Under the pieces are notes generated by a model. That model did not search any database and was not told where the DNA came from. It worked only from the letters and a program-made list of their open reading frames with translations. The translations under genes and the position numbers were made by a program. From positions 62,001 to 126,000 of the forward strand of contig JADJWY010000023.1 of assembly GCA_016716085.1 (NCBI GenBank): a stretch of 64,000 nt of DNA. Direction: 5' to 3'. The DNA is from Hahellaceae bacterium. GTDB lineage: Bacteria; Pseudomonadota; Gammaproteobacteria; Pseudomonadales; Oleiphilaceae. Shown one piece after another: positions 8,581-17,088 of the stretch. The stretch's first letter is position 1. Every line of letters begins with the position of its first letter.

Positions 8581-9437
8581 TTGAAGAGACTCTGGTCGCG
8601 CTGGGCGCGCGCTATGCCGCCGAGCATGGTTTTAATGATGTCTACACGCTGACTAAATGGATGGGGGAAGCCCTGGTCCACAAGACGCTTAAGGGGCAGG
8701 CCGTCAGTATTGTCAGACCGGCGATTGTTGAGAGCACCTTGTCTGAACCGACAGCGAACTGGCTTGAAGGTGTTAAAGTCTGCGACGCAGTGTTGTTTGC
8801 CTGGGCACACCGTAAGACGATGGTGATGCCGGGTGATGTCAACACCAGTATCGACATCATTCCTGTTGATCTTGTCACCAATGCTATGATGCTGGCCAGC
8901 GCCGATGTGTTAAGCCGCTCTTCGGGTGTTGAAACCTATCAGGTGGGATCCAGCGATGTGAACCCGATTTTACTCGGGCAGTTCACTAAAATTCTTCAGC
9001 AGTACTGCCTCGCTAATATCGACCGATTAGACAACCTGTTTCTCGAACGGCCCAGTCGCTTTTTCTTCCTGCTAAAGCGCCAAAATTTTGCCCGACTGAT
9101 GAGCGTTCTGTCTGGATTCATGCGATTGGCTGCGCTGATGGGTGGCTCAAAACTGTATCGAAACTTCCAGGTTACCTGCAATCTGGCACTCGTATTCGGT
9201 TTCTATTCAACCAGCAGTTATCGCTTCAAAATTGATAATCTGGATAAACTGGCGGCCAGATTTGAAGCAGATCGTGCCGCATTTCCCTGTGACCCCCGTG
9301 CAATTGAATGGACATCCTATCTGGAAGGCCATGCCGAGGGAGTCAACACCTATGCGATGCGTCCGCGTAATAAGAAGACGAATATCGTCGCTGAACAGCA
9401 GACGGGGGCTGTCGAAGGGGATGAACAGGTTGCTTGA
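8581..9437 (+). pseudogene. Fatty acyl-CoA reductase, 3' part
   Basis: Remaining about 280 codons of the reductase begun at 950. It carries the catalytic Tyr-x-x-x-Lys as NDVYTLTKWMGEALV, then VSIVRPAIVES, a family-typical stretch (GVKVCDAVLFAWA, IDIIPVDLVTNAMM) and the C-terminal 'sterile' domain (FGFYSTSSYRF, then IEWTSYLEGHAEGVNTYA). Deleting the transposon and one TTGAA copy joins EVE (ending at 1400) to ETLVALGARYAAEHG in frame. The reading frame on this side is intact. The GTG at 8547 lies in the transposon end and is not a real start. Confidence 0.88.
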
Positions 9438-9572
9438 TTGAAGACAGTCTACCCCTAAAGAGTCATCCCCCTCATACGTTAAATTGACTCACGCCAAATC
9501 CTGTTAACGGCCAGCAGATTATGCTGTGCGTTGTGATGAAATTACAACGAATTACCGTATCAGGGAGGACGC

Positions 9573-10838
9573 GTGTCTGAACTTCTCAAGAATCCGGGCT
9601 GGAAGGTAACGTTTGCCGGAACCGGCATCAATCTCGCGCTGGGTGTGCTTTACACCTGGAGTATCTTTCAGGCTGTCATCGTCGAATCCATCACCCGCGG
9701 TGATGGCCTATTTAATTGGGATCGTGCATCCGTTGGTGATCCTTACGCGGTGGCCTGCCTTGTATTTTCCTTTGCCATGATCGCGGCCGGAAAAACACAA
9801 GATCGCTATGGACCCCGGGTGACCGCTTTGATTGGTGGCGTCCTGGTCGGCCTGGGATTACTGCTGATTTCTCAAACCACGAGTTACTTCCTGTGGGTGC
9901 TGGGCTTTGGTGTGCTGACCGGGGCAGGGATCGGGTTCGGCTATGCGTCGGCAACCCCTCCGGCACTCAAATGGTTTCCGGGTGGGCAGACCGGATTGAT
10001 CGCTGGATTAGTGGTCGCAGGATTTGGATTGGCGCCGGTCTACATTGCGCCACTGGCGACCTTTCTGTTGGCCAAGTGGGGGCTGTCAGGAACAATGGCG
10101 TTTCTTGGCATTGCCTTCTTTGTCGCGGTATCGCTCCTGTCGCGTTTTTTGAAAAACCCACCCGAAGGCTTCGTCCCCCCTACAGCCCACACGAAAGAAA
10201 CCCGTAAAGATCCCCTGGTTGAAGCACCCATCGCTGCGCTCGCAAGCACCGTGCTCTCAACGCGGACGTTGATGAAAACAAGCGCCTTCTGGAAGTTGTG
10301 GTTTCTCTATTTTATCGGTGCCGGAGCCGGTCTGATGGTGATTGGCAGTGTGGCGGGCATGGCTAAGCAGAGCCTTGGCGCGGCAGCCTTTATCGCGGTG
10401 GCGATCATGGCGGTGGGCAATGCCTCGGGACGGATAGTGGCGGGCGTCGTTTCGGATGCGCTGGGTCGCAATGTCGCGTTAGCAATCTTTTTTGCATTGC
10501 AGTCACTCAATATGTTTCTGGCCATCCCGGTGCTGGAATCCGAAGGCGCGGTGGCCTTCTTTATTGTTCTTTCGGCAACGTTTATTGGCTTTAATTACGG
10601 CTCCAACCTCGCCTTGTTTCCGGCCTTCTGCAAAAGCTGGTGGGGACTGAAAAGCTTCGGGCTGAATTACGGCGTGCTCTTCACGGCCTGGGGGATTGGT
10701 GGGTTTGTCATGACCCGAATCTCCAGCATGTTGGTCGCACAGACCGGGAGTTATGTGGGTTCGTTCATCCTGGCGGGTGTTCTTCTGGCGATTGGCGCGG
10801 TTGTGGCGTTGCGGATGAAGACACCGGAGACTGAATGA
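9573..10838 (+). CDS. MFS transporter of the oxalate/formate antiporter (OFA) family
   Basis: A 421-residue inner-membrane protein with about 12 hydrophobic segments and the OFA-family N-terminus (GINLALGVLYTWSIFQ). The MFS loop motif after TM2 appears as GKTQDRYGPR. TM4-5 are glycine-rich (GAGIGFGYASATPPALKWF). A central loop (residues about 200-225) separates two six-helix halves. The substrate is unknown; OxlT exchanges oxalate and formate, but other family members carry other monocarboxylates. GTG start with GGGAGGA 6 bp upstream. The last 74 bp overlap the oppositely transcribed pqiC-like gene. Confidence 0.85.
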   Translation: MSELLKNPGWKVTFAGTGINLALGVLYTWSIFQAVIVESITRGDGLFNWDRASVGDPYAVACLVFSFAMIAAGKTQDRYGPRVTALIGGVLVGLGLLLISQTTSYFLWVLGFGVLTGAGIGFGYASATPPALKWFPGGQTGLIAGLVVAGFGLAPVYIAPLATFLLAKWGLSGTMAFLGIAFFVAVSLLSRFLKNPPEGFVPPTAHTKETRKDPLVEAPIAALASTVLSTRTLMKTSAFWKLWFLYFIGAGAGLMVIGSVAGMAKQSLGAAAFIAVAIMAVGNASGRIVAGVVSDALGRNVALAIFFALQSLNMFLAIPVLESEGAVAFFIVLSATFIGFNYGSNLALFPAFCKSWWGLKSFGLNYGVLFTAWGIGGFVMTRISSMLVAQTGSYVGSFILAGVLLAIGAVVALRMKTPETE

Positions 10839-11397
10839 CGGCAAGCTGGTTTACGATGTCCTGGCTTAGCCGCGTGAGCAATTGTCGCAACTGCTCAACA
10901 GCGTTGTCATAGCCTTCTTTTTCAAGGGGGCTGGCGAACGAAAACTGTCTTACGAGGGAGGTGCCAGCGCGTCCCCCGGCGGCTGCAACTTCAAATGATC
11001 CTGCCAGAACTACCTGTCCGCCTCTCGTCGGATAAAAGTGCTCGACGGAAATCGACACGGTGTCACAGACGCCGCAGTGAGCAACAAAGCTATAGGCGTT
11101 CGTAAGCTGATTTGATTCGCTGATGACGACGCGCTGAATCGCATCCCCCAGATTGTCTGCCCAGCTATGGTAATTGGCCAGCCGAAGTTCATTGGTCTCT
11201 TCGCGCATCACCAGGTTTGGCTGCTTCAGATAGTCTGGAAGAAGAATGGGGGCCACCCGAATCCGCGTGTGCTCCAGGGTTGTATTGGTGGCAGCAGGAT
11301 GGGGATCCAGCAGGTAATAGGTGGTCTGCGGTGTTGGTTCATTCATGGCACATCCGCTCACAAACACGATCGCCGGAAGGCTTAGGGTGAATTTCAT
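10765..11397 (-). CDS. pqiC: PqiC/YmbA-like outer-membrane lipoprotein
   Basis: A 210-residue lipoprotein with a lipobox (VSGCAM) after an N-terminal hydrophobic stretch. The ABC-type auxiliary-lipoprotein pattern follows: YYLLDP, then RIRVAPILLPDYLKQPNLVM, NYHSWADNL and LVRQFSFASPLEKEGYDNAV near the end. In E. coli PqiC anchors the PqiB tunnel at the outer membrane for lipid transport. Its start lies 1 bp from the pqiB stop, so it is the last gene of pqiA-pqiA-pqiB-pqiC. Its last codons overlap the transporter gene on the other strand. The C-terminal tail is Ser/Pro-rich and probably disordered. Confidence 0.85.
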   Translation of the reverse strand: MKFTLSLPAIVFVSGCAMNEPTPQTTYYLLDPHPAATNTTLEHTRIRVAPILLPDYLKQPNLVMREETNELRLANYHSWADNLGDAIQRVVISESNQLTNAYSFVAHCGVCDTVSISVEHFYPTRGGQVVLAGSFEVAAAGGRAGTSLVRQFSFASPLEKEGYDNAVEQLRQLLTRLSQDIVNQLAVIQSPVSSSATPQPRQSPEEHPPG

Positions 11398-11398
11398 A

Positions 11399-13138
11399 TT
11401 AACGTTCCCCGGTGGATGATGATGGCTGTGGAATGGCGTCGGGGGCTTTCGCCTCTCCGAATATCAGTGAACTGGGTTGGTTGCTGACATCCTGCATCAG
11501 TAACCGGGAGCGGCTGAGCGTCGTCTGCAGCTCAACCAGTGAGTCATTAAGCGTCTGGTAAAGCGCTGAATTAGGCTGCATGCCTTTGAGGGTCACCTGT
11601 AGCTCCGCAAGGCTGACTTCAATCGAACGGTAAAGCGCTGAATCGGGCTGTGCGCCTTCCATCGTTGTCTGCATGGCATTCATCGATGCTCTGACCGCTG
11701 ACATGGTATTTTCCAGCGAGACCAGGGTTTGATCAATATTGCCTACGGTGGTGCTAACCCCATCCAAGGTCTTTTCAATCGGTAAATGCTCTAGTTTGGT
11801 CAGTACATTTTCAAGTTTTCGGGTGATATTGGCGAAGCCGCCGGGCACAGCGGGAATGACCGCGTACTCGCCAAAATTGTCGACGGCCTTGCGCTTAGTG
11901 CCGTCAGGTTTAAGGCTGACTTTAAGGCTCCCGGTTAACAGGTTGCCCGTCTCGATCGAAGCGGTGAGACCGTCCTTGATCCATTGTTCAAATAGAGGCT
12001 GGAAAACATCGAGTGTGAGGGCGCCGCTGGCAGAGATGCGTCCCGGCTCGATATGCACGATTACAGGAATGCGCTCCTCTAGTACGGCGCTGTTGATTTC
12101 ATTAATGCGGTCATAGCCCATGTACGGGCTCACAACCGTACCAATGCGAATGCCCCTGTATTCGACAGGTGCACCATTGGCCAACCCGCCAACAGATTCC
12201 TCGACCAATATCACGTATTCAAGGAAGTCATACTGCCGCTGTTCGGCAACGCTTTCTTTGGAGTCGTAAAGGGTAAACGTGCGAGCCGCTGAAATATGTT
12301 TGCCACGGGCCTCTCCTTCGGGGACATCAAATTGCACACCGCCGCGAATCAGTGTCTCCAGACTGGCTACGTCGATTTTAAATCCCTGGGTTGAAGTCGT
12401 TAGCGCCAGACCGCTGACATTCCAGAAAACGGTATTGGCGGTGACAAGCTTGTGGTAGGGCGCATGAATAAAAATGCCATACCGGGCTTCGAGTGCTTTG
12501 GCATTAAACTCAAAGGACTCGACCTTGCCTACCTCAAGTCCGTTGTAGATCACCGGGTTGCCAATTTCGAGCGGCTTGGTTCCGCGTGCGACGAGGGTCA
12601 GTTGAATGCCTTCGGAATCAAAGGGGGTGACCGGAGGGGACTCCAATCCTGAAAAGGTCGTGTTGAAGCGTCCGGACTTTCCGGCGGTCACCTCAATATA
12701 GGCGCCGGTCAGCAGGGTGCCGATACCGGACACGCCGCCCGTTCCGATGCGGGGTCTGACAACCCAGAATTGGCTGTCAGTCTGCAGAAAATCGCGCATG
12801 GATTTTTCGACTTCGATGTCGACAACGATCAGGCTTTTGTCCTCGTTGAAGCCTACGTCAGTGACCAGTCCAATGTCGACATTGCGGTTTTTCAGCATGG
12901 TTTTCCCAGCGACCAGTCCTTCGGCTGTGTCAAACGTGATCTGTATGGGAATGCCACGATTCTGCCATTGATGGTAGACCATGCCGATGCCAATGATCAG
13001 CGCGACGATGGGCAACAACCAGATCATCGACAGCGTTGGCTTGTCAACTAAATCGGGATCCTCAACCGGCAGTGTCGGCGGAACCGGGGATGGCATGTCT
13101 TCCGGTTGCGTGTTGTAAGGCACGACATCTTCGCTCAT
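11399..13138 (-). CDS. pqiB: PqiB-like MCE-domain protein
   Basis: A 579-residue inner-membrane-anchored protein of the MCE (MlaD) superfamily, thought to form a stacked-ring tunnel carrying lipids across the periplasm. One TM segment (about residues 38-58, MIWLLPIVALIIGIGMVYH) is followed by three MCE domains, starting near 65 (IQITFDTAEGLVAGKT), 180 (IQLTLVARGTKPLEIGNPV) and 310 (VEESVGGLANGAPVEYRG). The C-terminal helical region contains two near-identical repeats (QPDSALYRSIEVSLAELQ and QPNSALYQTLNDSLVELQ). Its ATG overlaps the stop of the second pqiA gene by 4 bp. Confidence 0.92.
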   Translation of the reverse strand: MSEDVVPYNTQPEDMPSPVPPTLPVEDPDLVDKPTLSMIWLLPIVALIIGIGMVYHQWQNRGIPIQITFDTAEGLVAGKTMLKNRNVDIGLVTDVGFNEDKSLIVVDIEVEKSMRDFLQTDSQFWVVRPRIGTGGVSGIGTLLTGAYIEVTAGKSGRFNTTFSGLESPPVTPFDSEGIQLTLVARGTKPLEIGNPVIYNGLEVGKVESFEFNAKALEARYGIFIHAPYHKLVTANTVFWNVSGLALTTSTQGFKIDVASLETLIRGGVQFDVPEGEARGKHISAARTFTLYDSKESVAEQRQYDFLEYVILVEESVGGLANGAPVEYRGIRIGTVVSPYMGYDRINEINSAVLEERIPVIVHIEPGRISASGALTLDVFQPLFEQWIKDGLTASIETGNLLTGSLKVSLKPDGTKRKAVDNFGEYAVIPAVPGGFANITRKLENVLTKLEHLPIEKTLDGVSTTVGNIDQTLVSLENTMSAVRASMNAMQTTMEGAQPDSALYRSIEVSLAELQVTLKGMQPNSALYQTLNDSLVELQTTLSRSRLLMQDVSNQPSSLIFGEAKAPDAIPQPSSSTGER

Positions 13139-13776
13139 GGTAACCTCTGTTTATCCCAGATTAGCCGGACATCGAACTGCTGTGCGCCGATCATGGTGAG
13201 TATCACGACCCCTGCAAAGGCATTGGCGGCAATGCCAGGATGAATGGCCATCAGACCCTGAACCTGAATCAAGGCAACGAGAATGGCGACCACGAACACA
13301 TCAATCATGGACCATTTGCCCACGAACTCAGTCAGGCGATAAAGCCGGGTCAGTTCATAGTGTCGCAGGGGTGTTTTGCGTGTCGTGGCATGGCACAGCC
13401 AAAAGATCGCGAGTATTTTGGCCACAGGAATAATGACACTGGCGGTAAAAATAACCAGTGCGACAAAATACGAGCCATGTTCAAGAAAGAGAACAACCCC
13501 CCCAACGATGGTGCTGGGACTGTCATCACCCAGCAGCTCAGTCGACATGATCGGAAAAATATTGGCGGGGATGTAGAGTAGTAGGGCCGTCAATACAAAA
13601 CTCAGGGTGACCTGTACGCTATTGGGGGTGCGCAGATGGAGCCTTGCGCCGCAGCGCGAACAGCTCTTCCGGTGAACCGAATTCACCTTATGGCAAAGCG
13701 GACAACTTGCCAGGGCATGACTGGCGGCGCTATTGGGCGGAAATTGGCGAAGGGATTTGTCAGCGGCCATGTTCAA
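13135..13776 (-). CDS. pqiA: PqiA-like membrane protein, second half
   Basis: A 213-residue protein with one PqiA domain. An N-terminal zinc ribbon (Cys25, Cys28, Cys39 and Cys42 in CPLCHK...CSRCG) is followed by about four TM helices. PqiA proteins work with PqiB in envelope lipid homeostasis. E. coli PqiA carries two such domains in one chain of about 417 residues; here the second is a separate gene overlapping the first by 17 bp. PANIFPIM in the first helix is the typical PqiA signature. Confidence 0.85.
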   Translation of the reverse strand: MNMAADKSLRQFPPNSAASHALASCPLCHKVNSVHRKSCSRCGARLHLRTPNSVQVTLSFVLTALLLYIPANIFPIMSTELLGDDSPSTIVGGVVLFLEHGSYFVALVIFTASVIIPVAKILAIFWLCHATTRKTPLRHYELTRLYRLTEFVGKWSMIDVFVVAILVALIQVQGLMAIHPGIAANAFAGVVILTMIGAQQFDVRLIWDKQRLP

Positions 13777-14401
13777 TCCAATGCCAAAGGCGGTGAACGT
13801 CTACGACAGACACCACATAGGTGAAAATCGGCGCAAAGCACACATAGGCCCAAAACGACACGCCCAGAACAATGTCGGCCATGGCAACGACCTTGATGAG
13901 TGCCACCAGGACGCCAATCAGAAACACTTCCGACATTGACCAGGGCAGCAAAAAACTGATGAGCCTACCCATGAAAATCGGTTGAGATCGCCGCCAGTTG
14001 AATTTGATGGGAACCAGTATGGCCAGTAGGAGAAACAGGTAGAGAAAAGGGAGTGATACGATAAAACAAAACACCAGTAGGGCCAGCAAGTCAAACCCTT
14101 GTAGGTAAAGTTCCGTTGACGCCTGGAACAACGTAATGGTGCGTGACTGTCCCTGGGTTGCGAAAGAGAGAAATGGAAAACTCCCGGCAATCAGAAGCAC
14201 AATAATCCCGGTAACGCTGAGCGCGATGACCGAATCAATCGGGTTTCGATGCCCGCTGGTGATGGTGTGGTGACAGCGGGGGCACACCAGTTTTTTGCGC
14301 GCATCGTACTGATCGGGTAGCCGTATCAGTAGATCGCATTCGTGGCAGGCATAAAGATCCAGTGCCTGATGCGTCGCTGTTTGAGTCTGAACAGTCGCCA
14401 T
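13760..14401 (-). CDS. pqiA: PqiA-like membrane protein, first half
   Basis: A 213-residue protein with a zinc ribbon (Cys19, Cys22, Cys40, Cys43 in CHECDLL...CPRCHH) and about four TM helices (IIVLLIAGSFPFLSFATQGQ in the first). First gene of the pqi operon: it overlaps the next gene by 17 bp and that one overlaps pqiB by 4 bp, so translation is probably coupled. Together the two 213-residue proteins match the two halves of E. coli PqiA. The split is clean, with no sign of a frameshift, since each half has its own start and cysteine ribbon. Confidence 0.85.
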   Translation of the reverse strand: MATVQTQTATHQALDLYACHECDLLIRLPDQYDARKKLVCPRCHHTITSGHRNPIDSVIALSVTGIIVLLIAGSFPFLSFATQGQSRTITLFQASTELYLQGFDLLALLVFCFIVSLPFLYLFLLLAILVPIKFNWRRSQPIFMGRLISFLLPWSMSEVFLIGVLVALIKVVAMADIVLGVSFWAYVCFAPIFTYVVSVVDVHRLWHWIEHGR

Positions 14402-14483
14402 TGTCCCGGGTTGCAGATCCGCTAAAAGTTACTCAGAATACTTTATAGCCTAGCCGCAAACCGGGTGAAATGCGCAGAAGCCG

Positions 14484-15740
14484 TTAGGGTGCCCAATAGC
14501 TTGGAACAAAGCCCTCGCGGATACGCTGTGGGTGGTCACCGACATCGACGCGTGCGACTTCCTCTCCGCTGCTGAACGAAATGACCGACATTTGATCTGT
14601 TGCACTCCAGGAAATGTAGCAGTGCTCACCCGCTTTGTCCGACGTGACCCAGTAGGGTTTTTCGCCCAATCCGGTCAGGATGTCGTAGCTGAAACTCTCA
14701 CGGTCAACCAAGGCAACATAGTCATCCATCGTTCCTGCCACACAGAGGCGGGAGCCGTCCTTGTTCATGGCGATGCCATGATGCGCAGAATCATTGACAT
14801 ATTCTGTCCGGGGCATATCCGGGACAAGGTTAGGTAATTCTGCAAGGCGAGTCACGCGATCTTCCTGCATGTCGTACTCAACGAAACCGTGCAGGAAGGA
14901 GAGCTGGAAGTAGAAGAAACGTTCGTCGGGCGTATGGGTCATGGGTCGAACAGCAGGACTTAAGCCTTTGAGCCCTGCTGCTTTGAGTTTCTCGGCCATA
15001 TCAAACTTTTTCAGGATTTCGAGCGAGTTGGCGTCCACGACCTGTACCACGCGAGTCCCCTTGGTGGAATCAAAGAAATCGGCGTCCAGTGGCGTGAATA
15101 CGTGACCGATACTGGCATGATAGATTTTCGTTCCGTCTTTGGAATAGACATTCTCATGGGGTGAGTTACCCGAGGCAAACTTCCCTACCGCCTGGCCTGT
15201 TGCAACCTCAATGATATGGACCACCTTGGCCGTAGACGCGGAAACAGCGACATGCTTTCCATCCGGTGAAATAGCCATGTGATCGGAGCGATAACCATCT
15301 ACCTTGAAACGCCAGGCAATTTCCCCTGAGGTGGTGTCTATTGCGACCACATCCGCCAGACTGGGGCGGGAGACAATCAGCAGCTTACCGTCGTTGGAGC
15401 TGTACATATCATCGACCCATTGGTCATGCCCTTCACCGATCAGATTGCGGATTGCCTGGAAGGTCAGCAATTTAACCGGGTTGAAAATAATCTCGCGCAT
15501 GCGCTGCTTTTTGTCGGGCACGCCGTTAATTCGCCCCAGCGTTTCATACGTCTCCGCATCAATCACGTCGATCATGCCTTCCCAGTTGTTGCCCACAAAA
15601 ATGACAGGTCGCGTAGATGAAGGTGATTCGGCGTGTGCAAAGGGTGCTGCCAGCGGCGATAGGGCAAGAGCAAGGCCCAGTGCCCTGGCAATGCCTCTGA
15701 TTGGATTTTGAGTACGGCGCGGTAATATCCTTGGTTTCAT
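14484..15740 (-). CDS. Periplasmic YVTN/YncE-like beta-propeller protein
   Basis: A 418-residue exported protein with a signal peptide (hydrophobic 18-36, cleavage likely after AHA). It is followed by blades of the seven-bladed YVTN type: VFVGNNWEGMIDVIDAETY, ISPDGKHVAVSASTAKVVHI, VYSKDGTKIYHASIGHVF and IAMNKDGSRLCVAGTMDDY. Such proteins often accompany quinoprotein dehydrogenases or act as metal or redox sensors, but no partner is adjacent and there are no haem (CxxCH) motifs. Function unknown. It is transcribed alone, 82 bp downstream of the start of the pqi operon on the same strand. Confidence 0.75.
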   Translation of the reverse strand: MKPRILPRRTQNPIRGIARALGLALALSPLAAPFAHAESPSSTRPVIFVGNNWEGMIDVIDAETYETLGRINGVPDKKQRMREIIFNPVKLLTFQAIRNLIGEGHDQWVDDMYSSNDGKLLIVSRPSLADVVAIDTTSGEIAWRFKVDGYRSDHMAISPDGKHVAVSASTAKVVHIIEVATGQAVGKFASGNSPHENVYSKDGTKIYHASIGHVFTPLDADFFDSTKGTRVVQVVDANSLEILKKFDMAEKLKAAGLKGLSPAVRPMTHTPDERFFYFQLSFLHGFVEYDMQEDRVTRLAELPNLVPDMPRTEYVNDSAHHGIAMNKDGSRLCVAGTMDDYVALVDRESFSYDILTGLGEKPYWVTSDKAGEHCYISWSATDQMSVISFSSGEEVARVDVGDHPQRIREGFVPSYWAP

Positions 15741-15870
15741 TGTTTTTTCTCATTGAGGGTTATAGAAACAGCGGAAGGGGCGAGGGTAGCTCAAAAACCA
15801 AAAGGCGTCGTTGGCCGAAGGGCCAAGGAAGTCTGTCAAAATGGACAGTTGTATAAAAATGATTTAACCG

Positions 15871-16485
15871 TTAGGAAAGGGATTTCCAGACGGCTTGTGC
15901 GAGCAGTTCTCGGTAGTGCGCCGGGGACTTTTTGACTCGGCCAGCTAGCCAGGCTCGACAGTAGCTTTCCGCTGGACCGATGATTAACGATAAAATCAAA
16001 TCAGGCGGGTAAATTTTAAGCAATTCGTTGCGTTCTGCAGGCGTTAGACTGTCGAGTAGCGCCCGATTTCTGGCTTTGCTTTTTGCTGCAAGCGCGTCTG
16101 AATGACCACTTTTTGCGACGTTAGTTCGTGCCTGAAATTGAAAGCGTGCCAGCTCCGGGTGCTCTGTCACCCAATCGATATAGCCCTGAACAACCGCGGT
16201 AATTTTTCCCTGAACCGTTGACGCCTTTTCCAGATAAGTCAGCGTGAGCTGCATCATTGCGTCTTGTGACACAAAAAACAGAGCTGCGACGAGCCCTTCC
16301 TTATTCCCAAAATGATGATAGATCGCTCCCACACTCGTCTCGCAGCGCGTCTTGATCTGATCGATGGTGGTTGCCTCGATCCCTTGCTCGTTAAAGAGGG
16401 ATAGCGCCGTTTGCAGCACTTCGCGCTTCAAGGCGCTGCGCCGACCAGGAAAGTGGGATTCAAAAAAAGTTTGGGTGTCAGACAT
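15871..16485 (-). CDS. TetR-family repressor
   Basis: About 204 residues. The N-terminal TetR helix-turn-helix reads VLQTALSLFNEQGIEATTID followed by CETSVGAIYHHFGNKEGLVA. The C-terminal half is a helical ligand/dimer domain. The ATG at 16485 is favoured over 16527, because a TATAAT on this strand overlaps the upstream ATG and would be its -10 box. Divergent from the hot-dog/hydrolase operon (start 16651), whose promoter carries two copies of a 13-bp partial palindrome. Control of that operon is inferred. The ligand is unknown; an acyl compound is a reasonable guess from the targets. Confidence 0.85.
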   Translation of the reverse strand: MSDTQTFFESHFPGRRSALKREVLQTALSLFNEQGIEATTIDQIKTRCETSVGAIYHHFGNKEGLVAALFFVSQDAMMQLTLTYLEKASTVQGKITAVVQGYIDWVTEHPELARFQFQARTNVAKSGHSDALAAKSKARNRALLDSLTPAERNELLKIYPPDLILSLIIGPAESYCRAWLAGRVKKSPAHYRELLAQAVWKSLS

Positions 16486-16577
16486 TGCGTATGCCGGGTT
16501 TCTCGCGTGCGTAGTAGGAGCAATCATTATATCAAAAAGTATACCTGACGTCGGAATGAGCGTTTTTTAAACAAGCG

Positions 16578-16628
16578 TTGACAGCGACCCAATTAGCAGA
16601 ATATAGTTCTTATACAGAATATGGTTCT
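16578..16628 (+). promoter_or_regulatory. Promoter with twin putative TetR operators
   Basis: TTGACA at 16578-16583, 18-bp spacer, TATAGT at 16602-16607. Two copies of AGAATAT(A/G)GTTCT lie at 16598-16610 and 16616-16628. Each is an AGAA-N5-TTCT palindrome, their centres are 18 bp apart, and the first overlaps the -10 box. A bound repressor would block transcription of the gene at 16651. Confidence 0.65.
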
Positions 16629-16650
16629 GTTAATGAAAAGGAGTTAATTT

Positions 16651-17088
16651 ATGAGTCAGGCATTAGCAGCATTTAACGGTTTTGGTTCAGAAGGGTTTTC
16701 GGCCATTGTGTGTCAGCAGGCCCCATTCTTTTCCACCATCGCCCCGCAAATAACAGAACTTCGCCCGGAATATGCGGAAGCGTCCTTCCCGTTTCGCAAA
16801 GAGGTCACCAACCATATTGGCACGGTTCACGCCATAGCCCTTTGTAGTGCGGCGGAATTGGTTGCGGGATTGATGACCGATGTTTCGATACCGTCCGGTG
16901 CACGCTGGATCCCCCAGGGAATGAGTGTTCAATATCTGGCCAAAGCCAAAACTGACATGCGTGCGATCGCTGAAGGTGAGGGCATCGACTGGGAAACGGC
17001 AGGGGAAAAGAAAGTGCCGGTCTCGATCTATGACACCGAGGGGCAGAAAGTGTTCTCCGCTGAAGTCACTATGAATGTGAAGCTGTGA
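16651..17088 (+). CDS. Hot-dog fold protein, DUF4442/thioesterase-like
   Basis: A 145-residue protein resembling DUF4442/YiiD-C hot-dog proteins, relatives of acyl-CoA thioesterases. The central helix region is FRKEVTNHIGTVHAIALCSA, followed by AELVAGLMTDVSIPSGARWI. The Asn-His-x-Gly-x-x-His cluster matches the hot-dog active-site neighbourhood. Start ATG with AAAGGAG 8 bp upstream. The stop overlaps the next start (GTGA), so it is translationally coupled with the hydrolase. Together with the divergent TetR gene it looks like a small acyl-lipid handling operon; the substrate is unknown. Confidence 0.75.
   Translation: MSQALAAFNGFGSEGFSAIVCQQAPFFSTIAPQITELRPEYAEASFPFRKEVTNHIGTVHAIALCSAAELVAGLMTDVSIPSGARWIPQGMSVQYLAKAKTDMRAIAEGEGIDWETAGEKKVPVSIYDTEGQKVFSAEVTMNVKL

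Noticed and set aside
8547..8585. GTG start for a 296-residue reductase
   Set aside because: The first 13 codons are the transposon inverted repeat; the protein would lack the nucleotide-binding half.
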